A stretch of 64,000 nt of DNA from Lachnospiraceae bacterium (lineage in GTDB: Bacteria > Bacillota > Clostridia > Lachnospirales > Lachnospiraceae), in contig CAJTEM010000013.1 of assembly GCA_910575255.1 (NCBI GenBank), forward strand, positions 1-64,000, given 5' to 3'. The notes beneath the pieces were generated by a model. It did no database searches. It worked only from the letters and a program-made list of their open reading frames with translations, and was not told where the DNA came from. Shown piece by piece: positions 32,990 to 41,308 of this stretch. Within the stretch, counting starts at the first letter, position 1; each line of letters starts with the position of its first letter. A program made the translations under genes and the position numbers.

Positions 32990-34300
32990 ATGACAGGAGA
33001 GCAGAGGCTGAAAGCATTTGCAGAGACAAGCTATAAGAAAACATTGACAAAGGTGAACCATCATATTTATCATTTTCTGGGATACGGGATCAGCAATTCC
33101 ATAGCGGTTATTGGGGATACGTCTGTGATCCTGATTGACGCTCTGGATTGTCCGGATTATGCCAGAGAGTTAAAGAGAGAGCTGGCAGAGCTGACGGACA
33201 AGCCGGTGAAAACAATTATCTATACCCATGGACATCCCGACCATCGGGGCGGGGCAGGGGCTTTCAGGGACACTGTGGAGGAGGTCATTGCTTTTGCACC
33301 GGAAAAGCCGATGTTACAATACTATGACCGTTTGAATCATGTATTGAATCAGAGAGGAACGTATCAGTTTGGTTATGAACTGACTGATGAGGAAGCCATC
33401 AGTGAGGGAATCGGTATCCGTGAGGGAATCGCAGTGGGAAAAGGGGGATTTGACCCCATTCCGCCCACGATTCTTTACAGGGAGAAAGCGGTGGAGCGGG
33501 TCATTGACGGGGTGAAGCTAAAAATGGTCAGCGCGCCGGGGGAGACGGACGATCAGATTTTTGTGTGGCTGGAGAATGACAGGGTGATCTGTACCGGCGA
33601 CAATTACTACGGATGTTGGCCGAATCTTTACGCCATCCGGGGAACTCAGTACCGGGATATTGCCGCCTGGGTGGAGACATTGGATGCAATCCTTTCTTAT
33701 GAGGCGGAGGCACTGCTTCCAGGGCATACCAAGCCATTGGTCGGGAGAGAGCTGGTAAGAGAACAGATAAAGACCTTCCGGGACGCCATAGAATATGTGC
33801 TTTTGGAAACCCTGGACTGTATGGACAAGGGAATGACCATGAGTGAAACGGTGGAGCGGGTAAAGCTTCCGGAAAAATATCAGGACAAGGATTATCTGGG
33901 AGAGTATTACGGCACTGTGGAATGGTCGGTAAAAGGCATTTACTGCGGGTATGTAGGATGGTTTGACGGAAATGCCGCTAACCTGATGCCGGTCAGTGAC
34001 AGGGAGTACCAGGCTGTGCTGCGGGATCTGATTGGGACGGAGAAGCTGATGGAGAAGATTCGGACATGCATAGAGACTGAGCAGTATCAGCTGGCGCTGC
34101 AGCTGTTGGAGATAGCAGGTAACGAGGAGGCAGGAGGTGGAGAGCAGGCTGCTTGTAACGCGGGTAAAAAACAGGCGGAAGACCGGGAGCAGACGGAATG
34201 CAGAAAGCTGAAAAAAGAAGCTCTTCTTGGACGGGCGAGGCAGATGACCTCCGCCAATGCAAGGCATTATCTGATTGCAAGCGCAAAAAATCTGGGATAA
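32990..34300 (+). CDS. Alkylsulfatase-like MBL-fold metallo-hydrolase
   Basis: 436 aa from ATG 32990, 9 bases after AAGGAGG; ATG 32981 abuts the ribosome site and is less likely. The beta-lactamase-fold zinc motif 'YTHGHPDHRGG' (about residues 78-88), 'GETDDQIFVWL' and 'LLPGHTKPL' are intact. The C-terminal 'DKDYLGEYYGTVEWSVKGIYCGYVGWFDGNA' pattern (in overlapping parts) is specific to SdsA1/BDS1-type alkyl sulfatases. A Glu/Ala/Lys-rich insertion (about 375-405) precedes the tail. It may cleave alkyl sulfate esters. A broken paralogue is at 37683-37907. Confidence 0.85.
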   Translation: MTGEQRLKAFAETSYKKTLTKVNHHIYHFLGYGISNSIAVIGDTSVILIDALDCPDYARELKRELAELTDKPVKTIIYTHGHPDHRGGAGAFRDTVEEVIAFAPEKPMLQYYDRLNHVLNQRGTYQFGYELTDEEAISEGIGIREGIAVGKGGFDPIPPTILYREKAVERVIDGVKLKMVSAPGETDDQIFVWLENDRVICTGDNYYGCWPNLYAIRGTQYRDIAAWVETLDAILSYEAEALLPGHTKPLVGRELVREQIKTFRDAIEYVLLETLDCMDKGMTMSETVERVKLPEKYQDKDYLGEYYGTVEWSVKGIYCGYVGWFDGNAANLMPVSDREYQAVLRDLIGTEKLMEKIRTCIETEQYQLALQLLEIAGNEEAGGGEQAACNAGKKQAEDREQTECRKLKKEALLGRARQMTSANARHYLIASAKNLG

Positions 34301-34369
34301 GTCACAGGGGAGTTGTTTTATTATATCCGTAAAGAAAAATGGGGGCAGCCGAAATGGCTGCCCTTCATT

Positions 34370-34690
34370 TTACCCTAATTTGTTTTTAAAATACCCATCC
34401 GCGCAATAGATAGCTCCGCAGGGATTGTGGGCCAAGACCCGGTCTTTGGCGATGAGAGTGGTGACGGGAGCTTTTGAGTATTGATAGAACAAGGAATCAT
34501 GTCCCACGCAGAGACCAATGGCAATATTAAACTCTGTCTGCTGCTCGTTGAGAAGAGCGGCCTGTGCGATGGGATTGCACATGGCTTCAAATTCATGGGG
34601 ATGAAGCTTATTCTCCTCGGGGATACCCGCCGCTTCCTTAGAGATGCCGGAGGCACAGGCTAATTGATTACAATTTGCGCATGTATACAT
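34370..34690 (-). pseudogene. DUF1847 protein with large internal deletion
   Basis: 106 codons from ATG 34690. The N-terminus 'MYTCANCNQLACASG' is the Cys-rich start of DUF1847. It then jumps to the C-terminal third ('FEAMCNPIAQAALLNEQQTE', 'GLCVGHDSLFYQYSKAPVTT', 'KDRVLAHNPCGAIYCADGY'). Intact members are about 200-220 aa, so roughly 80-100 residues are missing while the frame stays open. It may be expressed as a short protein but is probably non-functional. Full DUF1847 proteins are probable metal-binding proteins of unknown role. Confidence 0.75.
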
Positions 34691-35133
34691 ATGATTTACC
34701 CTTTCTGTTTGGAGGAACTCTTTCTCTGGCATCGGCCCTCTCCTCTACCAGGGCAGGGGAAATGATTGCCAGTCAGGTTATCGGTGCTTTGGGGGAGAAT
34801 CCTTCTCCCATGGTCCTGACCTTTGTGGTGTTTGTGCTGTGCGCTGTGTTGACCAATTTTATGTCCAATACGGCCACGACAGCTTTGATGGTTCCCATCT
34901 GTCTGTCGATTGCACAGGGAATGGGAGCGGATCCCAGGGCGGTATTGATGGCCTGTGTAATCGGAGGCTCCTGTGCCTATGCAACCCCCATTGGGATGCC
35001 GGCCAATACCATGGTTGTGGGCGCCGGTGGTTATCGGTTTATGGATTATGTGAAGGCTGGTTTTCCGCTGATTGTCCTGGCAACCGTAGTGAGCATGGTG
35101 ATTCTTCCCATAGCATTTCCCTTTTTCCCGTGA
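34675..35133 (+). pseudogene. C-terminal part of a DASS-type dicarboxylate/tartrate transporter
   Basis: Sequence homologous to the SLC13/DASS family begins about 34700 ('LPFLFGGTLSLASALSSTRA') and runs to the natural C-terminus. The second 'SNT' motif is present ('NFMSNTATTALMVPI') along with 'AYATPIGMPANTMVV'. About 300 N-terminal residues are missing and no ribosome site precedes it; the left edge touches the reversed DUF1847 remnant. It lies directly upstream of ttdAB. In E. coli the tartrate/succinate antiporter TtdT of the same superfamily is encoded with ttdAB, so this is probably a broken tartrate importer. Confidence 0.8.
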
Positions 35134-35283
35134 ACGTGATGGGCGGACAGTTTACTATGAACCCTCCGGGGGATGCACACAAAATGCCAAAAACGGACAT
35201 TTTGGCGCTGTACGGTCAGCGCGGCAAGCGCGCAGACCTACCGTAAGGATTCGATACATTCAATGAAAAATAGGAGGCAGAAA

Positions 35284-36183
35284 ATGGATAAGAGAGAACA
35301 GGCGGAGCAGCTTACCAGATATATGGCCAATTTCGTGGATCATATCGGAAAGGTGCTGCCGGATGATATTATTGCAAAGCTGGACGAGCTGGCAGAGAAG
35401 GAAGACAGCCCTCTCTCCAGGGTGATTTACAGTACCATGAAGAGGAATCAGAAGCTGGCAAAGGAGCTGAACCGACCCAGTTGTCAGGACACAGGCGTAC
35501 TGCAATTCTGGGTAAAATGCGGGGCTTCCTTCCCGCTGATCGGGGAGCTGGAAGGACTTTTAAAGGAAGCGGTGGTGAAGGCTACCTTCCAGGCCCCTCT
35601 TCGCCACAACAGTGTGGAAACCTTTGATGAGTACAATACCGGTAAAAATGTGGGAAAGGGAACGCCCACCGTGTTCTGGGATATTGTGCCGGACAGTAAT
35701 GGGTGCGAGATCTATACCTATATGGCAGGCGGCGGCTGTACCCTGCCGGGAAAGGCCATGGTGCTGATGCCGGGAGCCGGATATGAGGGAGTGACCCGGT
35801 TTGTCATGGATGTGATGACCTCCTACGGGCTGAATGCCTGCCCGCCCCTCCTGGTGGGGGTGGGGGTGGCTACCTCTGTGGAGACGGCTGCCTTGCTTTC
35901 CAAAAAGGCGCTGATGCGCCCCTTAGGCAGCCGCAATGAAAATGAGCGGGCTGCCCTGATGGAAAAGCTTTTGGAGGACGGGATCAATGCGATCGGCCTG
36001 GGACCTCAGGGCATGGGAGGAAAATATTCCGTCATGGGCGTACATGTTGAAAATACGGCCAGACATCCATCCACTATCGGTGTGGCTGTCAATGTGGGGT
36101 GCTGGTCCCACCGGCGGGGGCACATTATTTTTGACAAGGATTTAAACTACAGGATTACAACACATTCGGAGGTGACATTATAA
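35284..36183 (+). CDS. ttdA: L(+)-tartrate dehydratase alpha subunit
   Basis: 299 aa from ATG 35284 behind AATAGGAGGCAG. It closely follows E. coli TtdA: 'MPDDVV...NRPACQDTG' becomes 'LPDDII...NRPSCQDTG' (Cys67), with '[20 protein letters not shown]', '[18 protein letters not shown]', '[20 protein letters not shown]' and '[21 protein letters not shown]' (in parts). Three conserved cysteines should hold the 4Fe-4S cluster. The heterotetramer dehydrates L-tartrate to oxaloacetate. A class I fumarase alpha subunit is the alternative, since the families overlap, but the TtdA-specific sequence similarity is stronger. Its stop overlaps the ttdB start by one base. Confidence 0.88.
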   Translation: MDKREQAEQLTRYMANFVDHIGKVLPDDIIAKLDELAEKEDSPLSRVIYSTMKRNQKLAKELNRPSCQDTGVLQFWVKCGASFPLIGELEGLLKEAVVKATFQAPLRHNSVETFDEYNTGKNVGKGTPTVFWDIVPDSNGCEIYTYMAGGGCTLPGKAMVLMPGAGYEGVTRFVMDVMTSYGLNACPPLLVGVGVATSVETAALLSKKALMRPLGSRNENERAALMEKLLEDGINAIGLGPQGMGGKYSVMGVHVENTARHPSTIGVAVNVGCWSHRRGHIIFDKDLNYRITTHSEVTL

Positions 36184-36809
36184 TGCTGGAAATCAAGGAT
36201 GGAAAGAAAATTCTTACAACACCCGTATCTGCGGAGGATTTGGCGGAGATTCGTATCGGAGATATCGTGTACTTAAACGGAAGCATGACAACCTGCCGGG
36301 ATGTAGCTCACCGGCGTCTGGTAGAGGCCGGGCGGAAGCTTCCCGTGGATGTGCGGGATGCGGCAATTTTCCACGCCGGTCCCATTATCCGTCCGTTGGA
36401 AAATGACAAATTTGAGATGGTGTCCGTAGGACCCACCACCAGTATGCGGATGGAGAAATTTGAGAAGGAGTTTGTGGAGCAGACCGGGGTGAAGGTGATC
36501 ATCGGAAAGGGCGGCATGGGGCCGAACACGGAGTATGCCTGTAAGAATTATAAGGCCATCCACTGTGTATTTCCCGCGGGAAATGCGGTGGTGGCGGCCA
36601 CGGAGGTGGAGGAGATCGTGGACGCCCAGTGGCGGGATCTGGGTATGCCGGAGACTTTGTGGCATTGCCGGGTAAGGGAATTCGGACCGCTGATTGTGTC
36701 CATTGACACGGAGGGACGGAATCTTTTCGAGGAGAACAAGGTGATTTTTAATGAGCGCAAGGAGAAGGCCATTGAGGAGATCTGTAAGCAGGTGAGTTTT
36801 ATTAAATAG
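36183..36809 (+). CDS. ttdB: L(+)-tartrate dehydratase beta subunit
   Basis: 208 aa, start overlapping the ttdA stop (TAATG), with TCGGAGGTGACATT upstream. Hallmarks: '[20 protein letters not shown]', '[11 protein letters not shown]', '[14 protein letters not shown]', '[19 protein letters not shown]' and '[14 protein letters not shown]' follow E. coli TtdB nearly block by block. It forms the complete dehydratase with TtdA. A strong terminator follows at 36816. Its expected transporter is truncated upstream. Confidence 0.9.
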   Translation: MLEIKDGKKILTTPVSAEDLAEIRIGDIVYLNGSMTTCRDVAHRRLVEAGRKLPVDVRDAAIFHAGPIIRPLENDKFEMVSVGPTTSMRMEKFEKEFVEQTGVKVIIGKGGMGPNTEYACKNYKAIHCVFPAGNAVVAATEVEEIVDAQWRDLGMPETLWHCRVREFGPLIVSIDTEGRNLFEENKVIFNERKEKAIEEICKQVSFIK

Positions 36810-36815
36810 AAGGAA

Positions 36816-36839
36816 GGGGCTGTGCAACAGCCCCTTTTT
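36816..36839 (+). terminator. Rho-independent terminator of ttdAB
   Basis: GGGGCTGT-GCA-ACAGCCCC followed by TTTTT: an 8 bp GC-rich stem with a triloop. Confidence 0.93.
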
Positions 36840-36844
36840 AGGTA

Positions 36845-37062
36845 GTGCGCCCGGCGGCGAACTTTTCTAACGGATATGCCCGCGTTCTGTAGTGAAAGTC
36901 CATAAGGGGTGCGGTTGATGATGCACCCTAAAAGTCAACCGTAATCTATGTGCGTAAATCAAGCGAGAATAACGTAACCGTGTAATCAAATGTATGCTTC
37001 ATGGAATATCTGACGGCAGGAAGGGTGAAACATAAATGAGCAGATACTGCATTTATATTGCT
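36845..37062 (+). mobile_element. Probable 5' remnant of a group II intron
   Basis: It begins GTGCGCCCGG, the standard 5' end of bacterial group II introns. The next roughly 200 bases have the style of domain I (AGTGAAAGTCC, GGGTGCGG...GCACCC, 'CGAGAATAACGTAACCG', 'GACGGCAGGAAGGGTGAAAC'). The reverse transcriptase and domains V-VI are absent; a different element follows at 37063. It sits 6 bases after a terminator T-run, a preferred target of some group II introns. Recognition is by eye. Confidence 0.5.
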
Positions 37063-37228
37063 CTAGTATAACCCGTTTTAAATAACCTTCCGTTTCGCCA
37101 GTCTGCTTTCCCGATAGCACAGAGGGAAAGTGCTCAACGTAGCCCCACTACGCCTCCGCTTTTCCCTCTGCACTCTCGGAAAAGTATCCTTGCCGAAACA
37201 GAAAGGTATTTAAAACGGGTTATACTAG
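37063..37228. mobile_element. 166 bp MITE-like inverted-repeat element
   Basis: A perfect 22 bp terminal inverted repeat (37063-37084 and 37207-37228; ends CTAGTATAACCCG / CGGGTTATACTAG) encloses an imperfectly self-complementary interior (GTTTCG...CGAAAC, GAGGGAAAG...TTTCCCTC). There is no coding capacity. It could be a MITE or a large transcribed hairpin. It separates the intron remnant from the cas3 remnant. Confidence 0.8.
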
Positions 37229-37243
37229 GAGGATATATAGGGT

Positions 37244-37640
37244 ATGATTATGAATAAAGACAAGAAAAGCAGGCAAAGGCAGCAAAGGAAGAAGCGGATT
37301 TTGGAGAGTTTTCAGGAGAAAGCCGGAATTATCCGGTGGTTGTTTCCACTATGGTTCAATTATTGAATATTGTGTTTTTCGTGAAATCTCTGCCGCAGGA
37401 AGAATGCAGGCCTTATGTGACAGCGTTTTGATAATTGATGAAGTACAGTCATTGCCTAAAAAATGACAGTGATGATTAATATGGCAATGAATTTTTTGCA
37501 GCAATATTGCAAGGCAACGATTGTCCTCTCTTCGGCAACACAACCATGCTTTGAAGAATTAAAATGGCCGCTGCATTTTTCCGAAAAAACAGATTTGGTG
37601 AGATTAGAGCCAGAGTCGTTCAATGTGTATCATCATAGAG
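37244..37640 (+). pseudogene. Remnant of a type I CRISPR-associated cas3 helicase gene
   Basis: Pieces in different frames read as Cas3: 'SRQRQQRKKRILESFQEKAG' (37271 on), then 'NYPVVVSTMVQLLNIVFF' (about 37328-37382), then after a frameshift 'GRMQALCDSVLIIDEVQSLP' with the helicase DExx-type box 'DEVQ' (about 37393-37455). A further shift gives 'MTVMINMAMNFLQQYCKATI' and 'VLSSATQPCFEELKWPLHFS' (37463-37590). The HD domain, Walker A and C-terminus are missing. No other cas gene or CRISPR array is present in the window. Confidence 0.75.
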
Positions 37641-37682
37641 GTCCTGATGGATGTTGTAATGGAATAATTATTTTCTGGGATA

Positions 37683-37907
37683 TGGACACAGTAATGCGGT
37701 TGCCATAGTGGGGGATACTTCGGTGATTCTGATTGATATTTTGGACTGTCCGGGTTATACAGAGGGCTTGAAGGCAGAACTGTCCGGGCAGACGGATAAG
37801 CCGATGCAGACGATTATCTATACGCATGGTCATCCGGATCACCGGGACAGGCGCTTTTCGGGATACCGTGGAAGAGGTGATTGCCTTTGTCCCACAAAAG
37901 AGTATGT
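37683..37907 (+). pseudogene. Fragment of an alkylsulfatase-like MBL hydrolase
   Basis: 'AIVGDTSVILIDILDCPGY', 'AELSGQTDKPMQTIIYTHGH' and 'PDHR' match the intact protein at 32990-34300 almost residue by residue. A frameshift follows just after the zinc motif, and in the next frame 'DTVEEVIAFVPQKS' continues before homology ends. Start and C-terminal three quarters are lost. Confidence 0.88.
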
Positions 37908-37935
37908 GAAGATCATTAAGGGATGCACCAGAAAA

Positions 37936-37967
37936 GCAGCGGCAGGGACAAAGACGTCCGCCGCTGC
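37936..37967 (-). terminator. Terminator of the minus-strand YhcH gene
   Basis: GCAGCGGC (37936-37943) pairs with GCCGCTGC (37960-37967). Read on the minus strand, the hairpin is followed by TTTTC, 15 bp after the gene's stop. Confidence 0.8.
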
Positions 37968-37981
37968 CTTGCCTGTAAGGA

Positions 37982-38494
37982 TTATCCCTTCAGAGCGGCA
38001 TCCGCCGGCACTTTTATCACTATCTTCCGGATCGGCGCAGGACTGTCGCCAGCTTGGACAGCGGGAATATGTACATCCCACGGAAAATAGATGGCATAGG
38101 TTCCAACGGTCATCTCAATGGTTCCTTCCGGGACAGCGGGATTATTGTGATAGAACAAGATATCACGGGGAGTATCCAGAAGATCCTCATCTGCCTGGTT
38201 CGTACCGTCATCGCTGTAATATCCGGCCCGTTCCGGACCGCCGGCGGCTAAGAACTGAACATCGATATTTTTTCGGTGGATCTCCGGCCGCAGGGTCTCT
38301 CTGGGGGCGGTGGAAAGGTCTAAAACCTGAAGGATCATGGGGATCTTGTCCAGCTCAATGTCGAATTTCCCTGGCGCATGGGCGGCGAGATCCGTATCCT
38401 TTAAAAAGCGGATAGCACTTTGAAGAACCCTGGGGAGTGTGGCAATCTGCTGTTCAATCATGTCATTGTGTACATTTCCGTAAATCATGGGCAT
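37982..38494 (-). CDS. YhcH/YjgK/YiaL family protein
   Basis: 170 aa cupin-like beta-sandwich family (DUF386). 'RPEIHRKNIDVQFLAAGGPE' and 'TVGTYAIYFPWDVHIPAV' hold the conserved His and Glu metal-site positions; 'IRKIVIKVP' is the typical end. Members act in sugar-acid, sialic acid or galactoside catabolism as mutarotase- or isomerase-like accessories, but activities are proven for few. The ATG follows AGGAGGAGAATGCCC-like sequence on the minus strand. A distant paralogue is transcribed away from it at 38733. Confidence 0.85.
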   Translation of the reverse strand: MPMIYGNVHNDMIEQQIATLPRVLQSAIRFLKDTDLAAHAPGKFDIELDKIPMILQVLDLSTAPRETLRPEIHRKNIDVQFLAAGGPERAGYYSDDGTNQADEDLLDTPRDILFYHNNPAVPEGTIEMTVGTYAIYFPWDVHIPAVQAGDSPAPIRKIVIKVPADAALKG

Positions 38495-38732
38495 TCTCCT
38501 CCTGCTGTTTTAGTAATGCGGCAGCTTTTTTGTTTATTGTATCATGAAACAGAAAAAAATCAAGAAACGACAGAAAAGTAAAAGTTCAAGGATCAATCCG
38601 GCACCAGAACGGGGAAAAAACAGTTGCAAACCAGATTCTGATATGCTATTTTCTATATATCAATGGAAAAATGAGGCAAAGCCTGCAGAACCGGCAGAAA
38701 AGCCCATTTCACAAGAAGAAGGAGGATACCAA

Positions 38733-39185
38733 ATGTTTTTCTCAAACATCATAATCGCAAAGAAGTATAACTATTTGGAGGAGAAGTTTCTGGCAGCTTA
38801 CAAATGGCTCGAGGAGACAGATATCGCGGCTCTTCCCGTGGGGAGTTACCCGATTTTAGGAGACCAGGTGGTGGCAAACATTCAAGAGTACACAACGATC
38901 CAGCCGTCGGAAGGATCCTTTGAGACTCACGAGAAGTTCTTCGATATTCAGTATGTTGTGTCCGGAAAGGAGCAGTTCGGATTCTGCAAGCGGGATGGCC
39001 TGGTGGTGAAGGAACGGATCGAAGAGAATGATCTGATCTTTTACGAGGAGCCGGCTCTTTGCGGAACAGTCCTGCTGCAGGCAGGAGATCTGATCGTGGT
39101 AGCGCCCGAGGATGCCCACAAGCCGAGATGCCAGGCGGACGGGCCGGAATCGGTGAAAAAGGTAGTAGTGAAGGTGGCTGTGTAA
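38733..39185 (+). CDS. YhcH/YjgK/YiaL family protein (second copy)
   Basis: 150 aa from ATG 38733 behind AAGGAGGATACC. An in-frame upstream stretch to 38544 is charged and non-homologous, so it is excluded. 'FETHEKFFDIQYVVSGKEQF' and 'AGDLIVVAPEDAHKPRCQAD' with 'KKVVVKVAV' are the DUF386 signature blocks. It is divergent from the paralogue at 37982-38494. No sugar-catabolic partner is adjacent in this window, so the substrate is unknown. Confidence 0.88.
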   Translation: MFFSNIIIAKKYNYLEEKFLAAYKWLEETDIAALPVGSYPILGDQVVANIQEYTTIQPSEGSFETHEKFFDIQYVVSGKEQFGFCKRDGLVVKERIEENDLIFYEEPALCGTVLLQAGDLIVVAPEDAHKPRCQADGPESVKKVVVKVAV

Positions 39186-39246
39186 GAGAGCGAACGTTCC
39201 GCGAGGATCGCACTGCGGCGGAAAGGAGTCATGTCGCTGAAGCGAC

Positions 39247-39282
39247 CCGCCGCAGGCGGAGAATCCTGCAGAGCAGGATTCT
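39247..39282. repeat. Double-hairpin repeat, copy 1
   Basis: CCGCC-GCA-GGCGG (39247-39259) is followed directly by AGAATCCTGC-AGA-GCAGGATTCT (39260-39282). The same pair of hairpins, with 25 identical bases at the left, occurs inside the valS leader at 57611-57646. Here it lies between a YhcH gene and the convergent panE-like gene and may terminate transcription. Confidence 0.8.
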
Positions 39283-39353
39283 GTATTAACCGTGATAAGA
39301 TGCCAGGAGAGCCAGGTGCTGAAGCTATGCACGGCAGGAACCCTCCTCAGATA

Positions 39354-40268
39354 TTATTTGCCGCGTTCTTCCATCGCATGCACCAGTTCTACGATCATCT
39401 CATGTGTAGGAGCAGGCACGCCGCACTTTTTCGAGGCGCTGACCACGGAGCCACTGATGGTATTGACCTCCGTTTTGCGCCCGTCACGCAAATCCGCACA
39501 GATCGAGGTGATGCCTTCCGGAGACCCCAGAGAGGTCTGACGTACCTTTTCGGTAATCTCCTCTTCATCTGCTTTCAGTCCCAGGCCATGAGCCACAGCC
39601 ACGGCCTCATGAATCAGCTGCTTTGTGATCGCCCAGGCATGTTCATTACCGGCGATAAAGCCCATGGGAACCTGCAAAACGCCAGTCACTGCGCTGAGGG
39701 AAACATTGGTAAACAGCTTGTTCCAGATCAGCTGACGGATATTCTCATGGATATAGCCCTGGAATCCGCAGGAGTCCAGACATTCCTTAAGCCGGGGAAG
39801 GAAATTCCCGGTATCCTCAGTCAGCATACCGATGTTGGTCTTGCCAACGCCGCCGCGGCGGATATGGCCAAGTCCGAGAACAGCGCCATTGTCTTCTGTA
39901 GTGCCGATGATAATACGGTTCTCCGGAGCGAATTCGCCTAAGATATCCTCATGTCCGGAACCGTTCTGCAGAGTCATCAGATAGGTGTCCGGGCCGATGA
40001 TGCCTCGGTTGCTGCTTAAGGCAGCTTTGGAGAACAGGGACTTCACAAACAGAATAACCAGATCTACTGGCTGTACACCCTCGGTGGAGGTGACAGCTGT
40101 CGGATGGTAGACAACATCTGTGCCGTCCTCCTGCAAAGTCAGTCCGTTCTGGTTGATGTAGTCAACGACAGCCTGATTGGTGTCAATCAGGTAGACATCG
40201 TTGTGTAAAGATAAATGCCCGCCGTAGATGGAGCCCATGGCTCCGGCGCCGATCACTGCAATTCTCAT
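39354..40268 (-). CDS. Ketopantoate reductase family protein (PanE/ApbA)
   Basis: 304 aa. The Rossmann N-terminus 'MRIAVIGAGAMGSIYGGHL' binds NADP(H). 'VDLVILFVKSLFSKAAL', 'LMTLQNGSGHEDIL' and the catalytic Lys in 'LIWNKLFTNVSLSAVTGVL' (about residue 180) follow the 2-dehydropantoate 2-reductase family. It could reduce ketopantoate to pantoate for CoA synthesis. Several family members act on other 2-keto acids, and the neighbour is a cyclase-family hydrolase rather than panB/panC, so a catabolic role is equally possible. It is probably cotranscribed with the upstream gene at 40345 (76 bp gap). Confidence 0.88.
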   Translation of the reverse strand: MRIAVIGAGAMGSIYGGHLSLHNDVYLIDTNQAVVDYINQNGLTLQEDGTDVVYHPTAVTSTEGVQPVDLVILFVKSLFSKAALSSNRGIIGPDTYLMTLQNGSGHEDILGEFAPENRIIIGTTEDNGAVLGLGHIRRGGVGKTNIGMLTEDTGNFLPRLKECLDSCGFQGYIHENIRQLIWNKLFTNVSLSAVTGVLQVPMGFIAGNEHAWAITKQLIHEAVAVAHGLGLKADEEEITEKVRQTSLGSPEGITSICADLRDGRKTEVNTISGSVVSASKKCGVPAPTHEMIVELVHAMEERGK

Positions 40269-40344
40269 ACTGTCATTCCTTTCCGGTTTTACTGCGAAGC
40301 AATTCGCGCATCACAGGAATACAGATCCTATTCTGCTCCCTGTT

Positions 40345-41031
40345 TTATGAAAATTCAGCCAGTCCCTCGATAGCATAAGCGCGGATCGGGCAGGAATCCA
40401 GTCCCTTGATCGGCAGCGGGCTGTAGGACATGAAGAATACATCGGTATTCAATTCATTCAAGTTCTGTAATACCTCCAGGAATACGATGTTCTCGGCCAT
40501 CAGAATATCATGGAACGGCTTGACATCATCATTGTTGCTCTCGATGGATACGCCGTCGCCAAAGCCGACACATTTCACCTTGTGGTCCCGGAACCAGACA
40601 GCGCTCTCTTCTCCTACCAGCAGGCGCTGATCCTCGTCCGTGTTGGTCTTGGAGGTAAAGGGCGGGATCCGGTAAGAGGAATCGATGATAACAATATCAC
40701 CCTCCTGAAGCTTACCGGCAGTGGCACGATCCAGATCCGCAGCAGAGATGTGAGTGCGCGGAGCAACCGTGTCTTTGAAGTCCACATAAATGGCTCTTCC
40801 CAGAAATGTGGTCAGAGGCAGGTCAGCGACGCTGGGCCAGTTGTCGTCATGATGGTAGGGGCACTCGCAATGGGTTCCCAAATGGCTGGTCAGATCCATG
40901 ATGGTATGGAAATCCGGGATCGGGCCGCCGGTGTTGAAACGTGTCAGGCCGCAACGGCGAGTCTCGGTCTTCGGATCCAAAACCTTGGTCAGATCGACGA
41001 CTCTCAAATTGCCTAATTGGTATGCGCTCAT
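40345..41031 (-). CDS. Cyclase family (kynurenine formamidase-like) metal hydrolase
   Basis: 228 aa from the ATG at 41031, behind CAGGAGGTATTTTT on the minus strand. The Cyclase-family metal site 'DLTSHLGTHCECPYHHDDN' (about residues 46-64) resembles 'HxGTHxDxPxH', with Cys-Glu where Asp is usual. 'EGDIVIIDSSY', 'KCVGFGDGVSIES' and 'FLEVLQNLNEL' are further family blocks. Members hydrolyse formylkynurenine, isatin, carbamates or similar amides. It shares a promoter with the PanE-like gene downstream, suggesting one small pathway whose substrate is unknown. Confidence 0.82.
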   Translation of the reverse strand: MSAYQLGNLRVVDLTKVLDPKTETRRCGLTRFNTGGPIPDFHTIMDLTSHLGTHCECPYHHDDNWPSVADLPLTTFLGRAIYVDFKDTVAPRTHISAADLDRATAGKLQEGDIVIIDSSYRIPPFTSKTNTDEDQRLLVGEESAVWFRDHKVKCVGFGDGVSIESNNDDVKPFHDILMAENIVFLEVLQNLNELNTDVFFMSYSPLPIKGLDSCPIRAYAIEGLAEFS

Positions 41032-41083
41032 AAAAATACCTCCTGAATGATATATGATATAGTAGAAATTTTTAGGTGAATTT

Positions 41084-41113
41084 ATTATAACGTATACAAG
41101 CACAAAGGGTCAA
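41084..41113 (-). promoter_or_regulatory. Sigma-A promoter of the cyclase-panE operon
   Basis: On the minus strand TTGACC (41113-41108) and TATAAT (41089-41084) are 18 bp apart, about 55 bp before the start codon. Confidence 0.75.
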
Positions 41114-41225
41114 GTGCTTTTGCCTTTATTCGCGTGAAGCAATGAACCAAAGGGGTATAAAGCATGCTCATTTGGCGACTGCCGCGAGTGTTAATAAAAA
41201 TACAGGAAATGTGATAAATTTGTCA

Positions 41226-41254
41226 TTGTCTTATCAAGTCATTCCGTTTATAAT
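41226..41254 (+). promoter_or_regulatory. Sigma-A promoter of galE
   Basis: TTGTCT (41226-41231) and TATAAT (41249-41254) with 17 bp spacing, 55 bp upstream of galE. Confidence 0.75.
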
Positions 41255-41308
41255 ATAAAGAAAGGCTTTGAGGAATCATGAAAGGCCGTTTTAAAAGGAG
41301 GATGAGAC

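Noticed and set aside
36845-37062. A tRNA or riboswitch in the region after ttdB
   Set aside because: No cloverleaf or known aptamer core was visible; the group II intron 5' end explains the start and style of the sequence better.
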